A stretch of DNA of 64,000 bases. It comes from Tetraselmis striata. Lineage: Eukaryota; Chlorophyta; Chlorodendrophyceae; Chlorodendrales; Chlorodendraceae. The notes below the pieces were generated by a model that did no database searches, was not told where the DNA came from, and was given only the letters and a program-made list of their open reading frames with translations. Below are positions 21,733-33,299 of the stretch, one piece after another (positions within the stretch are counted from its first letter, which is position 1; each line of letters begins with the position of its first letter). Position numbers and translations under genes: made by a program. The stretch covers positions 184,983 through 248,982 of the forward strand of contig VCJN01002508.1 of NCBI GenBank assembly GCA_006384855.1, in the 5' to 3' direction.

Positions 21733-22174
21733 ATGCACACCCTCCACATCCGTACATTCGCATTATGCGTTAGTGACGATAAGAATGTAGACAACATGCA
21801 AGCAGCTTTTGCTTATATTCCAAACGACATCACACCATTTCATGCCAAACCGGTGCAACTGCTAGAACAATACATGAAGGTATTTCGATCTCCGACTGGC
21901 GGCGGTTTCTTGCTCACTCCACCAACCACACCGGGGTTGATGATGGTGATAGCTGCATGTGCAACATGCCACTCCTCAAAAGCGGGCAAGGCGAGAGCGC
22001 TTCAAGGCGTTTGCAAGGTCCAAGCGTGTTTGGGTAGTGAACGACAAGATGCCGCTCTACGAGAAGGGCAAGTGCATTGGCGAGATGGCTTCCGCGTTCA
22101 CTGACGAAATACTTGGCTGGGGGCTCAAGCCTCCACCTGCTGCACTGGAGAAGATCAATGCCTCACACGCGTAG
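21733..22174 (+). other. Possible two-exon coding fragment, unknown
   Basis: 21733-21879 reads DDKNVDNMQAAFAYIPND ... QLLEQYMK up to a GT at about 21880. After an AG near 21980 a second stretch reads RARRERFKAFARSKRVWVV and then KMPLYEKGKCIGEMASAFTD, ending in a stop at 22174. Amino-acid composition and codon choice look coding. I do not recognise either piece. A transposon-derived protein is the likeliest source, because repeat sequence follows directly at 22185. Confidence 0.3.
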
Positions 22175-22184
22175 GCGGAAAACG

Positions 22185-23493
22185 GCATGTTGGATATAAT
22201 ATATTCGGGCAGTTTTCGCACTACGGTACGGGTTACCGCGGGAAGCGATGTGCACTGATGTAGTATAACCAGCATCCAATACTACCCCCATAAATCGTTA
22301 GCAACTACTACCGAAAATATGAGCTGAAAGTATGATCGTGCGCTACAGGTAGTACATCGTCACTCCCCACAAATGCAGCGGCCTGCGGCATGGCCCGCGG
22401 GGCGTAGCAACATGGCGGGGGGCGGATATATCCCACATAAATCCTTATGTGCACTGCCCGGGTAAAAAAACAGTTCGCTCCGGGACATCGGCCGAAGTCG
22501 CCCCAGCACCTGACCTCCAGCTGCGTCAACTGCAGTCGTAGGTTTGGTATGGCCGAAGGTGTATTGGCATGGGCGTATGTAGTTACACAGCCGCTTTTCT
22601 CATTCTATTCCCGAATAAAAGGATATTTCGGCCACTGCACAGGTAGCTAAAAACATTATGACCCCTGAAAAGGGGGTCTGAAAAGGATTTGACATTAAGA
22701 CCTTAACTACGGGCATTGTATGAGCCTACATGTGGGTAGTCGTATTTCAGAAATACGACTGAAATACGAGGTAGTCCGAAGTACAAGGTTGTATACGAGG
22801 TTGTCTCTTCAGACCCCTATTTCGGGCCTGGAGAACCTTTCAGCACCCCCCCCCCCCCCCCCCCCCCAACCCAAAAATGTCTCCAGGACGTCCGGCGGGG
22901 GTCTGAAAAGAAAATTGACTACCCGTACATACAGGTTACTGGCGGGGTCTGAAATCATTTCAGGGGTCAGATTTTTTATATAGCTATAGAACGGGGAAGG
23001 AATGCATCAACCGGGTAAACACTGCCTGTACAGGTAGTAGATCAACGTCTGCAATATATGCTGCTCGTACCCCACCGATACGCGAGTGGTTCAGTGGTCG
23101 CTAGAACGATCAGCAGCAGTCGTAAGGATTCGTACGCTGAAAGGTTTTCCCGCCCAGCAGCGCGGAGTATTATATCGGTACAGTACCATTATTTGCCAGC
23201 GGGGTGCCCAAGTGAATTGCACGAGTTGTGGTCGCTAGTGCCCACTTGAAGCGATGACGATCTGTCCCAGTACTTGCACCTACTTTGTTACTGCCCGTTT
23301 GTAATTCACCAGTACTTGCGACCTACTACTCTGCCACCGATATGTTTGGCTTGGCGGATTGCATGATGCCGCTCGTACCACTAGTACGTAGGCCCCCATG
23401 TAATAGAGTGTTTCTTGCCGCTCGTGGAAATGCCCACCGGCGCATCACAGCAAAGGTTAATTTGAGGTGCCGGCATCATCAGTATTAGCGACT
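22185..23493. other. Dispersed repeats, no gene
   Basis: 22185-22260 (ATATTCGGGCAGTTTTCGCA, GGGTTACCGCGGGAAG) matches about 9530-9580. 22480-22530 matches 45597-45660 (GGGACATCGGCCGAAG against GGGACACCGGCCTAAG). 22660-22970 contains short tandem-like phrases around GTCTGAAA and a poly-C run near 22847-22867. No protein-coding signal was seen. Confidence 0.5.
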
Positions 23494-23508
23494 ATTCAGC
23501 AAGATATC

Positions 23509-24230
23509 TGTGGGCGGTGCTTGACCGGGACCGTTCGGGAGCCGGCGACTTGACCCTTGAGACGAGTGGGCTGCCCCCAGCGGACCGCTCGCGGCCGTCG
23601 GACCTGACGCTGGCGGGGTGGGGGGGGGGGGGGGGGCGGCGTGCGATTACATGATCGACTTAGCGTGCGTGTCCCCCACGACCCCCACTTGGAGCAACGA
23701 CCCCCGCTGGTGCATCCCGGGAATCGCGGCGACCGAGGCGGAGCATGCTAAGTTGGCAGCGGACTGGTCGTCTTCCGCCCCAGTGCAGGGTGTTCACCGG
23801 TACTACCCTTTTGTGGTTGAGGACCGCGGCCGTCTCGGGAAGTCCGCTTTGGCGGCGGTCTACATCTTCGCGGTGCTGTTGGCTGTGCGCAACTTCCCTG
23901 GCGGTCCTTCCGCCCCGACCTCTTGCTTTCTTCGTGGTCAATCCGTTCGGGCACTTCGGAATTTTGTCGCCGGCCAACCTGCTCAGTTCCGCCGTCATCT
24001 GTCGCGCACACGGCGGGGGTTGTTGCAGCGGGTCTCGGCTTGCGTGCATGGTACCCTGGGCGGCATTCTCTCTGCCGGTGTGCAGATGGCCAAGTCTGAT
24101 GCGTGTGCTCGTGCCCACTCCACGTCTTCTCATGTTACTACTTCCACCCTGCAGTCGCTGTAGAGGGCCTTTCTGATTGCCCTTTTTGTGATTTCCTATG
24201 TCACCTTCTGCTGCCAGCTCATGTAATTAT
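23509..24230 (+). mobile_element. 5'-truncated REL-type non-LTR element (family B), exact target duplication
   Basis: The 722-bp insert is flanked by the 15-bp duplication ATTCAGCAAGATATC (23494-23508 and 24231-24245). It matches the last 720 bp of the family B copy at 30660-31985 from GGTGCTTGACCGGGACCG to CTCATGTAA. The retained frame (23618-24163) carries GLGKSALAAV-type sequence and the C-terminal SASSHV tail; a poly-G run at 23618-23636 replaces the short G stretch of the longer copy. Confidence 0.9.
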
Positions 24231-24351
24231 ATTCAGCAAGATATCAATGATCAAACATGCTTCGCGACTTCTTTGATCGCTACGGTACCGTCAATATGCG
24301 GCGGGCTGGGCGATTAGAAGCCTGTACGGTGACACGATATCTCTATAGCAA

Positions 24352-24972
24352 GCATCCTCGGTGTGTCAAGCTCGGATCCAGCGACTGCTTTGCGGGCTGC
24401 GGAGCGCCACAAAATCCAGAAATATGACGAGGGTGTCCGAAACGCCGCCGGCATGCTTCGCTTTGTTCCTTTCGCCGTTTCCGAGTTTGGCTCGCTGCCC
24501 CCGCACGCCGAGGCTTTCTTGGTGGACCTCGCGACAACTAGCCACACACACACACTGGCCAAAAAATCGGCCAGCTCTTGTCTGCGTGGCGCCGCCGGTT
24601 CTCCTTGCTCATCAACATGGCACATGCAGACAACGTTCTTGGCGGGGTCGCGGCCGCGCGTGCGGCACGTGATGGTGTTCATGCGCCTGCGTCGCGTCGC
24701 TCGTCGGCATGTGTTGCTATGACCCGGGTCATTGGCTGCAAGCGTCCTCGCCGCGGCTGATAGCCTACCCCGGAGCGGGGGTCCCTTTGGTTCCCGGCAG
24801 CTAAGCGACTTCGTGGTTCCCTTGGCTCTCTCTTGGTTCTTGGCTCCCTAGCCTCCTGATCGACCTTTGTTTCAGGCTTATGTATCTCTTTTGCTGGCAA
24901 CCTTTCATAGTTGCTTTTAGTTATGTTTGTAGTGCGCATTTGTGAAAGCCCATATGTAATAAACAACTCGAT
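24352..24972 (+). mobile_element. 5'-truncated REL-type non-LTR element (family A) with 12-bp duplication
   Basis: It is flanked by TCTCTATAGCAA (24340-24351 and 24973-24984). The coding part (24361-24740) matches 14667-15040 on the other strand: KIQKYDEGVRNAAGMLRFVP, SLPPHAEAFLVDLA, INMAHADNVLGG. A small insertion in SHTHTLAKK shifts the frame, so the frame is broken. The 3' tail matches the copy inside the Gypsy element through GAAAGCCC and ATGTAAT. Confidence 0.88.
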
Positions 24973-24984
24973 GTCTCTATAGCA

Positions 24985-25012
24985 AACCCCTTGTGAAAGC
25001 CCTTATGTAATA
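24985..25012 (+). mobile_element. Minimal family A 3' end beside the previous insertion
   Basis: CCTTGTGAAAGCCCTTATG with TAATAAA repeats the last bases of family A. It lies directly after the TCTCTATAGCAA duplication and is followed by ATCTCTATATCAAACC, which resembles that target. It can be read as a second insertion of under 30 bp at nearly the same site. Confidence 0.5.
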
Positions 25013-25019
25013 AATATCT

Positions 25020-27003
25020 CTATATCAAACCTGTCTACAGTAAGCCTAACACTGCCTGCAGGTTTACCAGAGGGAGTTCCCGATGTGGGGGTCCCCTATA
25101 TTTATAATGAACCCCTGTACTTAAACACCGTGCTTTGCCTGTGCGCGCGCTGTGCGCGCATCGGGACGCCGTCCCGCAACCATGCCGCCGCATTTCTTAT
25201 TGTTCAGCAATTATAACCATGGTTGTGCCGAACTCATTTCAGTTCGGGGTGGTTCGGGAGTTAGAACTACACCGTGAGTCACCAAATATGACCCCAACAA
25301 GTTACCGCAGCGCCCGTACATGGAGATAAAGGTGTTATACGGTGAAAAATTGCCGCGCATGCCCCATAACCCCTCGAGAATAGGTGCACCGGCCGCCATC
25401 CAACTGCCAAGCGCACAACACGTCCACACTACTCTAACACCCAAAACCGATCCATGTCCATTGTCAACATGGCATGGAGTCGCTGCCCATCACATCCCAG
25501 AAACGCGGCGATGAGGTCATGAGCGACGCGATCGAGGTTGAGGGCGAGGAGGACGCCATCCTAGAGGAGGATGTGCATGCCGGCAACGACGATGCCGGCG
25601 CACATATTAATGGCGCCGGCATCGCGGACAGCCGGCGGGGGAGGCCATGGCGGCGGCGGGTATTCCGAAGAATAAATAACCTCACTTCGCCTGCCCTTAT
25701 CCGCATGACTTCCAACACGATAGTAAAGTACTACTATCTTAAAACTGTACACATCGGCGGCGAATAAGTATGAAGTGGTACCAAGCTATTTGTGTCCAGG
25801 CGGAGCTTAGCACCATACGGGCTGGATAGATGACGCGGTGGTGGGTGGCAGAATGTCGTCCCGATATACTTGGTAATTACCCGATATCGGACATTCGGGT
25901 TCGACTAATCGATCGACTGCCTCCGGTGGGATGGACGCGAACGCATCCGACCCACCAGCCGGCCCCAGCCTAAGCATAGGTCATGGTCTGCTCGGGGCCA
26001 CCTCAACATTCGGATCTCCGGATGGGCTGCCGTGGGCGGTGGGCCCACCTCCCGTTTTTCCCGGTTTTGGAGCGGAGATTTTTTCCCCGAAGCTTTTGTT
26101 GGTCAGTTTTGCCCCGCATGTCAAGCATGCGCATTGCAAACGCAAGTAGCGCACTTTAGTTGTACTGTACTTAGCCCCTTGTAAAAATTAAAATTAAAAC
26201 TGATTTTGCCCCTTGTAATGCAGCGTTGCACAACGGGAGGATTAGGCGGGCGGTTGGTTGCCGGCTCCTTTATGCCGGCCCTGGGACCACCGTATATCGC
26301 GTCTACACCTCATTGTCTGCCCTTCCTCGTTAGCGAGGCAAGGCCATGTATTGGCCAGCTGGACGGAGCATGCCCTATGGTGCCTTTCCATAATAGACCT
26401 AACGTCCGGGTAACCCCTCCAAGCTTGCCCCAAGTGTATGTATTGCCGGGCCGTCGGGCATTGAGTCAGCCGGTGATATGGGGTGCCGGTGGGGTGAAGG
26501 TGGGTAGGTCAGAGTCGGTGAAATAGCCATGTGGGCCCTCGTTCGGCCGTTTTCGCCATCTGGCACCCATGTTGACCCGCCGACTCCAGCTAACCGCCTT
26601 GACGACCATCACGCCTCGGGTAGGGAGGGTCTAGGTGGGTAAGGTCATGTGTTGATGGGGCACAGAAACCTTTGGGTGTATTTGCTCTCTATTTGTATTT
26701 GACCAATTTCAGTGTTTGGCCAATGTGCCAATCGGCCTTGCCTCACTATATGCTCCAGCAATCGCTTTGGCGACATGTGGCGTGCAGCCTGCACACCGAT
26801 TGAGACCCACCGGTTCATTGGTTTTGACGCCTGTGGTTCGGTGGTTTTGTTCGTCGCGCTTTTGTAATTCACACCGGTACACTCGCTCATACAGACTGGG
26901 ATATGCTGGTCCCTGTAACCGCCGTGGTTATCTTCCTGATGAGGGGATCTATCCATGGAGTTGTTTACGCGGCTTATTTTACACAATGGTCTGCGGTACC
27001 ATA
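25020..27003. other. Unassigned DNA with a short dispersed-repeat fragment
   Basis: The longest frames (25474-25767 and its antisense) are Glu/Ala-rich without family resemblance. 26745-26835 matches the dispersed repeat of 34680-34760 and 41760-41840 (GGCGTGCAGCCTGC). No splice-supported gene was recognised. Confidence 0.45.
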
Positions 27004-30000
27004 ATTTCAAACTTAGTGTGATTTTGCCAAAAAATGTCTAGCAGGCTATTTTACATGTTTAAGCAGAGCCGAAATTGGCTCGAAGGTTTATAATAGTGAA
27101 AGCGCAGGGCGGAGTCAGCAGGGGGGGGGGGGGTGGGGGGCGCTGTGTGTGAAACTGGAAAATGGCAGGCTCAGCTGTTACGGCTGCTTTTATGTCTACT
27201 CGTGCTGCACACGAACGGGCGCAGAGACGGGTGAACTAATAACCCCGTACAGTTTATTTAGCAGCAACGGTAGCCGGAAAAGCGGTGATTAGGAAAGGAG
27301 AAAACCCAATAAATTAGTTTTGATCATTTTCAAGCTGAGCACGGTTTTGCCAGTGAGGAGCGAAGACAGCGGTAGATTGACGAAGCACGGGTAGCGCCAA
27401 GTCACGAAGGGGGCAGCGGGAAGGCCAATGCTGCGGAGTCTTGTTAAACTTCGAAGTAGCGAAGGGGGCCGGTGTGGCCAAAGAAGAACCACACGCCAGG
27501 CAAAGGAAGGGTAGGGTCGATGTAGTCCAGGACGACGTCGGAGCTCGTGGCCCAGTCGCCCAGGTGGCGAATGTGGGACAGCGGAACTCCGATGGCATTA
27601 GCTGAAAAGGCGGCGCGCTTGCGAAGGATGTGAGGTCCTGAAACTGCCCGCGGGAGGGGCAGCACCGACGAGCTGCCGTAGAATGCCAGTCCGACATGGT
27701 AGCGGTAGTCCAAGATTTAGACTGCTCGCTCGGGGTGACCGCCCAAAATTTGTCTCCACCACGGCAACAGAGATCAGGGGAACAAACTGGATGTTGTCGA
27801 TGACGCGTGGTGCAAGAGACGGGCGGTGCTCCTATACGGGAAGGAGTCACACATAGGCCGTCGGGACCGCGCCGTCCGGCACGCCCCTTCTCACAGTCAC
27901 ATGCATGGTGATGTTGTACGAGTCGACATGCACGTCCCCCACTTGGCAGGACACGCATGTAAGTCCCATGGCAAAGAATTGAAGTTGACAACCGAGGCAA
28001 TGAGGGCCCGGAAGTCGTACTGATACTACTCGGGGGGCAATACCTAACACAGTCAACTCGGCCCGGTCGATGAAAGCGTAAGCGACTCACATCGGCATGC
28101 AACGGAACTTGCAAAGGGACATCCTCCATGTGGCGTTGCCTTCACAACACGCCACGACGTGCGGCGGTGAGGTGGAAGCTGTCCTTTGCGATTGGGTCGA
28201 TGTTGTGCAGTTCGAAGGACATGTTGATTGCTAACACGTAAGGTTGCAACAACTTATTAGCCCCAATGTGGCCTCGCTCACCGATCCAAGCGACGTATCG
28301 GTAGTGGTAACCTGAAGCAACCTAATGTTGTCGGAGTCGTGGCAAAACTCGCCCCAAATAGAGACAGCTTGCCGGCATAGCTCTTGGGCGGTAGTGAGGG
28401 AGGTTAAGAGTAGGTCGAGGGCCCGCTATCCCAACTCGTCCGAGACGAAGGAATCATGTAGACGGGGCATGAGTGAAGCAGCCCATGGGCCAACAGCTTC
28501 GGGCTCGTCAATAATAATGTAAGTACGACGCTTGGCCGGCGGAGTAACATGAGGCCGGTTCATTTCCGCAGGGTAGTCGGCCGCGCCGGTTAGGTTTCCG
28601 GCAGTAGTTGCTTGACGGGTTAGTCAAGACACAAGTACGGGTTTCCGGGGCAATGTTAATGTAGGAGGGCCGCCCCGCGCGCCTGCCGCGCTCTTAGCGC
28701 TTGTCCCGCCCGAAAGCTGGTTGTTGCGTACCGGATGTTACACGTAGTTTAACAACCGATGGGCGCAGGGATGAGACGGTGATGAGGCGGAGTTGTTCAA
28801 CCGCCATATTGTGCACGCGTGCGGATGGTTGAGCCGCCCTCGGTTGCTGCGGTAAGAAGCGCCGCACGGAGGAAGGTATAAATGGCGTCTGTAGGGTAGG
28901 CGGGGTGCGGCGTGGACACGGGGCGCTCATCCCGCGTTTGAGCTGCTAGGGTGCGTGGTGCGGCGGTCACCTCGCTCGAAGGGCGCAGGTAGCTCCGGCG
29001 CAAGGCGCCCCACGCCGTCACTCGTGCTCACCTTCGCGGCCACGCCCGCGACCACCGCCGCGTCCACGTCCACGCCCGCGACCCGCGAGCGTCGTCGTCA
29101 CCCGATCAATGGCGGAAACCTTCGCGCTGCTGGCAACCGTCGGTTCGACAACCCGACGCTCGTAATTGTAGAGCGCGGAATTTGACGTCGGCTTTTGTGT
29201 GTGTCATAGTTGTAAAGGCGGAGGGTGATTGAGGTGATGAGTTGCTGGAAATAAATAAGTGATTACAAGCACTAAGGCGCTCCGCAATATGCGTGTCCCT
29301 GGCTCCGAGCTCCCCTACTGCGTGCTCTGACCTCCGAGCTCAGAGCTCATGCGCGCACATCGCTCTTATGAGGCTCATATGCGCGATGAGCGCATATCCG
29401 GAACAGCTAGTATATCCGAGCGATCTAATCAATGGTACTATTATATGTGCATTGCTAATTTACCATCAACAATAGTCTTATATCAGGTCCCAAAAACTAG
29501 CATAGCCCAAATTCTCGGCTGCATGTTGAAAATGTTGAGCCCGCATTTCGTCCAGCTCACTTTGATCACCGTGAACACGCTTGATCTCGTCAAGCTTCCG
29601 CAGAAAGGCTAGACGAAGCGAAACGCCTTACCTATTGTCGATGGCCTCCACGTGATTCCGGGCGCACGCGAGGTATCAAGGGGTTAATAAGTCTTGATTA
29701 GCAGCGGGGGCGCAAGGCAACAGCTCGTCGAAGGCCAGGAAAACATGAGCCATGTGAGCCCCAAAACGCGTCATCCAAATGTACTCCACGTGGGCCGGAA
29801 GTCGCCGGTCGTCTTGCTTGAGGTAGTTGTTCGTCTGGTCGGTACGCAAAGGGAAAAGCACAGGCACTCGGCTGGCATGTCGAACGTCCTCGTAACCAAG
29901 CTCTGGTCGTTGCAGTAACTCTGGCACCGTGAGGTAGTCCGCCTCGCCCCTCGTGGATTTTGCTCCGACACGGCTGCTCTAGGCTGGCTCTAGAAAGTCG

Positions 30001-30530
30001 GGGCGCATTGCGGCTCCCCCACTACTACCAGTCTTATGTCCCTCGACGCGCAACCCGGAGCCAAAGCCATGTGCATGTCCATGTGCTCCTCCGCCCTTCA
30101 ACACCACGTTCACGAGCCAATTGGGCCAACGACGACGTGACGAGCTCGAGCATCAATGTAGATTAGGCATGCATGCATGCATGCCTATAACGATTCGAGC
30201 GTCGGCTCTGCGACGGGTTCTTCTCCATCTTGCATGATGACGCACGAACGTACGGATGAGAATTATACCCACGGATGGTGAGCCGGGTGTGGTCTTGAAA
30301 CAACATGTGACCTTTCCCGCAACAGGTTACGGGACAGTTAATCGTTGTGTGTAACACAGCGAAACTGGATGACATGCTCAGCTGTTGCGGAGGCTTTTAT
30401 TTACACTCGTGCTGCACACGAACGGCGGGCGCAGCGATCGCGACGGGTGAACTAGTAACCCCTACCACTTGGCAGCAACTGCAGCCGGAAAAGCGATTAG
30501 GAAAGCAGGAAACCCTCAACACTTCACATC
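27004..30530 (-). mobile_element. Tyrosine-recombinase element, full-length but degenerate (YR-2)
   Basis: End repeats lie at about 27141-27327 and 30343-30530, matching the 188-bp repeat of the elements at 47-53 kb. An outer segment at 27004-27140 begins TTTCAAACTTAGTG. Minus-strand fragments include ORF1-like LKQDDRRLPAHVEYIWMTRF (29676-29927). At 27444-27713 a recombinase tail reads HILRKRAAFSANAIGVPLSH, IRHLGDWATSSDVVLDYIDP. H..R, the HIRHLGDW box and a Tyr 16-17 residues later are the catalytic pattern of tyrosine recombinases. Frames are broken throughout. No reverse transcriptase motif was seen in its 3.5 kb. Confidence 0.75.
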
Positions 30531-30688
30531 AATAGGGCGACATATTCGGCTCTACTGACTTAGTCTGAATCTGACGGAATTTACATCAGTAGTAAATAAT
30601 ACGAAAGTAAAATACGGCATTTATGCACTACTACAGGCGTCATAAGTAAGGAACGATTTTAAATGGCTCAACTTCAAATCGGTGCCCA
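30531..30688. other. Short unassigned spacer
   Basis: It is AT-richer sequence between YR-2 and the family B element. A similar phrase (AAATCGGTGCCCAATGCGGT) recurs near 41096, so the 5' edge of the family B element may lie within it. Confidence 0.3.
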
Positions 30689-31985
30689 ATGCGGTACACC
30701 GAGCCGTTCGGCACCGGGTATCTCCATGTGGCACACCCTCCGTCAGCAGCCACTGTTTCCCTCCCAGAATCGCTGCCAGGTTCTACTGCTCCGCCCTCGG
30801 GTACGGGTTCGGGTGCGACCTCCGATGATCAACCCACGACCATGGTTGTCCAACGCCACCTCAGCCGTGCGATTCGCTTGCGTGACTTCGTGGCCCTCGA
30901 TCTCAGCTTCCAACGTACTGGTGCAGCGGCCTCGCGACTTGATACCCTGCGCCTGTACAGCGCGTGCGGGCCGGGCTCCCTATCGCTTTTCCAGTCGGAT
31001 CACGAGTCCGCCCGCAAGATTCCCCATGCTGCTTATGCGGCCGCCGCTGCGCGGGTACTGGGCCTTTATTGCCCGCGCGGAGGTTCCGCGCTTGTCACTT
31101 GCTCTGGCCCAACGTGTGGTATTGGTCCCTTATGGCTTCGCTCTACGGATGGCTCGAACCGGAGCGCTACGGATTTCATCGTGGATCATCTACCCATATG
31201 CCCTGTAGCGAACTACAAGCACCGCATGCATACCGCTTTGAAGAATCTGTGGGCATCTGTGGCAATTGATGCGGGGGCGGTGCTTGACCGGGACCGCTCG
31301 GGAGCCGGCGACTTGACCCTTGAGACGAGTGGGCTGCGCCCAGCGGACCGCTCGCGGCCGTCGGACTTGACGCTGGCGGGGTGGGGAGGGGCAGCGTGCG
31401 ATTACATGATCGACTTCGCGTGCGTGTCCTCCACGACCCCCACTTGGAGCAACGACCCCCGCTGGTGCATCCCGGGAATCGCGGCGACCGAGGCGGAGCA
31501 TGCTAAGTTGGCAGCGGACCGGGCGTCTTCCGCCCCAGTGCAGGGTGTTCACCGGTACTACCCTTTTGTGGTTGAGGACCGCGGCCGACTCGGGAAGTCC
31601 ACTTTGACTGTGGTCTACATCTTCGCGGTGTTGTTGGCCGTGCGCAACTTCCCTGGCGGTCCTTCCGCCCCGACCTCTTGCTTTCTTCGTGGTCAATCCG
31701 TTCAGGCACTTCGAAACTTTGTCGCCGGCCAACCTGCTGAGTTCCGCCGTCATCTGTCGCGCACACGGCGGGGGCTGTTGCAGCGGGTCTCCGCTTGCGT
31801 GCATGGTACCCTGGGCGGCATTCTCTCTGCCGGTGTGCAGATGGCCAACTTTGATGCGTGTGCTCGTGCCCACTCTGCGTCTTCTCATGTTACTGCTTCC
31901 ACCCCGCAGTCGATGTAGAGGACCTTTCTGATTGCCTTTTATTTTGGCGATTTCCGATATCGCCTTCTGCTGCTAGCTCATGTAA
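30689..31985 (+). CDS. REL-endonuclease C-terminal region, family B non-LTR retrotransposon (longest copy)
   Basis: The open frame of 409 codons (30689-31918) is followed by the 3' tail ending in CTCATGTAA at about 31985. It contains a Cys/His cluster (VTCSGPTCGIG, later VDHLPICPVANYKHRMHTA), then SRPSDLTLAGWGG, a second Asp in DYMIDFACVS, ATEAEHAKLAAD and YPFVVEDRGRLGK. This is the finger plus PD...D layout of the restriction-like endonuclease region that follows the reverse transcriptase in R2-like elements. The reverse transcriptase is absent, so the copy is 5'-truncated. The intact frame suggests a young insertion. Shorter relatives are at 23509, 42159 and 46195. Confidence 0.65.
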
Positions 31986-32189
31986 TAATCTCCATGTATA
32001 AGGATTTATGTAGAACAAAGTCAAGCGGCCTTGTTGCCTTCGGGCTGATCTTCGTACGCGCGGACGCCCGTGCGGGCCCGCCGCGTGGACCACGGTGCGC
32101 GGAGTTAGCGCGGACTTAGCGGGCATGACTAATAAGTGCAGCACACATAACGACGGTGCGCGGCCTTGGGCAGAAGTTGTCATTCGTAA
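31986..32189. other. Spacer without recognisable content
   Basis: No gene-like frame or repeat was recognised between the family B tail and the methyltransferase-like fragment. Confidence 0.4.
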
Positions 32190-32402
32190 ATGAAACGCGC
32201 GCGCGGGATGCGCCCACTGTAGGAACTACCGCGGCATCCACCGATAAACCGGGCCTTGCTTTCTCCGACGGTCCAGCACCCGCGGCTGACCCCAAGTTAA
32301 AAAGTGCAAACGACTCCATTCCTATCCCGCGGGTACCTACCTGCTCCACACTGCCACACCTGCCACTGAGGACTTGCCGATGCCACCCACACAATGGATA
32401 GT
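32190..32402 (+). pseudogene. Fragment of the retroelement methyltransferase-like domain
   Basis: One frame reads SYPAGTYLLHTATPATEDLP then MPPTQWIVDV and a stop near 32402. It matches the Gypsy-borne SYPAGTYLFHTATTATGDLP, MPPTNWIVDV at 16030-16110. Only the C-terminal end of the domain is left; the PPY loop is missing. No LTR was found beside it. Confidence 0.6.
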
Positions 32403-32531
32403 TGACGTATAAGTGAAAGGAGCGCGCATGACGCCCAATACGCCCTACAACGCGCAACAATACGTCCGCTGCGGCCTCCTCCTCCATCCACGCGTCGTCA
32501 TAACCGTACCCAGGAGCTCGCGTCTGGAAAG

Positions 32532-32741
32532 ATGCAAGCCGGGCCGGGCGGCATGAGCGATGCGCAGTTGCAGCAGCTGCTCGTGGTTTAAGGCATGGCC
32601 GGCCCGCCGGCAGCTAAGCTCGAAGCCCCCACGGGTCCTCTGGCCCCCCTACCTTGTGCCGAAAAAAGCCGCACGAGCCCCCCAGCCGGCCTCCCCCAGC
32701 GGCGAGGGCAGCCCGCAGGGCCGCAAGGGCGACGCGCCCAG
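32532..32741 (+). other. Possible host exons, low support
   Basis: ATG at 32532 opens MQAGPGGMSDAQLQQLLV, followed by GT at 32587. After CAG (about 32613) a Pro/Lys-rich stretch runs SSKPPRVLWPPYLVPKKAAR to a good donor (CCCAG then GTGAGC) at about 32741. It resembles the disordered N-terminus of a regulatory protein. No further exon follows; poly-G runs occupy the next 350 bp. Confidence 0.3.
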
Positions 32742-32865
32742 GTGAGCCCGCCTTCGCGCGCCGGTGTGTCTGGCAAGAGGCCGCCGCGATGCACCCCCCT
32801 CAAGTTCCCTGGCAGCGACGCGCATGAGCTGTGCGCCGAGGATACAAGCCGGGCGCGGAAGGGAG

Positions 32866-33041
32866 GGCGGGGGGGGGGGGGGGGGGGGAGGGGGGGGGTT
32901 GGCATGGTCGGGGCATGATCATGGCGATTGCCCGTCGTGGCGTCACATGGTGGCTTCTATTAGAGGAAATGCGTTTCTACAATAGAAGGGGGGGGGGGGG
33001 TCGAAGGAAAGAACTCCTACAACGTTTCTCCGACCCTTAAT

Positions 33042-33076
<35 letters not shown>

Positions 33077-33098
33077 GTGGGGGGGGGGGGGGGGGGGT
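32866..33098. repeat. Cluster of long poly-G tracts
   Basis: G runs lie at about 32869-32898, 32988-33000 and 33044-33098, the last with a few interruptions. On this strand they form the densest G-quadruplex-capable stretch of the window. Length at such runs is prone to sequencing and assembly error. Confidence 0.8.
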
Positions 33099-33215
33099 GC
33101 GTGACATCACCGACGAACGATAACGAAGGGGGTGAGACTACTATTTCCTACAGTCAGGTTATCAAGAAGAATTCGTATAATTTCTACATTGTAGGAGTTT
33201 CAGTTATGGGTTTTA

Positions 33216-33242
33216 GCTAACCCTAAAACCCTAAAACCCTAA
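33216..33242. repeat. Interstitial telomere-like repeat
   Basis: CTAACCCTAAAACCCTAAAA is followed by CCCTAAC. These are about 2.5 units of CCCTAAAA (TTTTAGGG on the other strand), the unit of Chlamydomonas and relatives, with plant-type phrases at the edges. It is too short to be a chromosome end. Confidence 0.6.
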
Positions 33243-33299
33243 CTTCTGCCTTAGCGCGGATTTAGCGGGCGAAACAAAGTACAACACAGAGCCCACGGC

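Noticed and set aside
23077..23160. tRNA gene suggested by GAGTGGTTCAGTGGT
   Set aside because: An A-box-like phrase exists but no clover-leaf and no proper B-box at the right distance.
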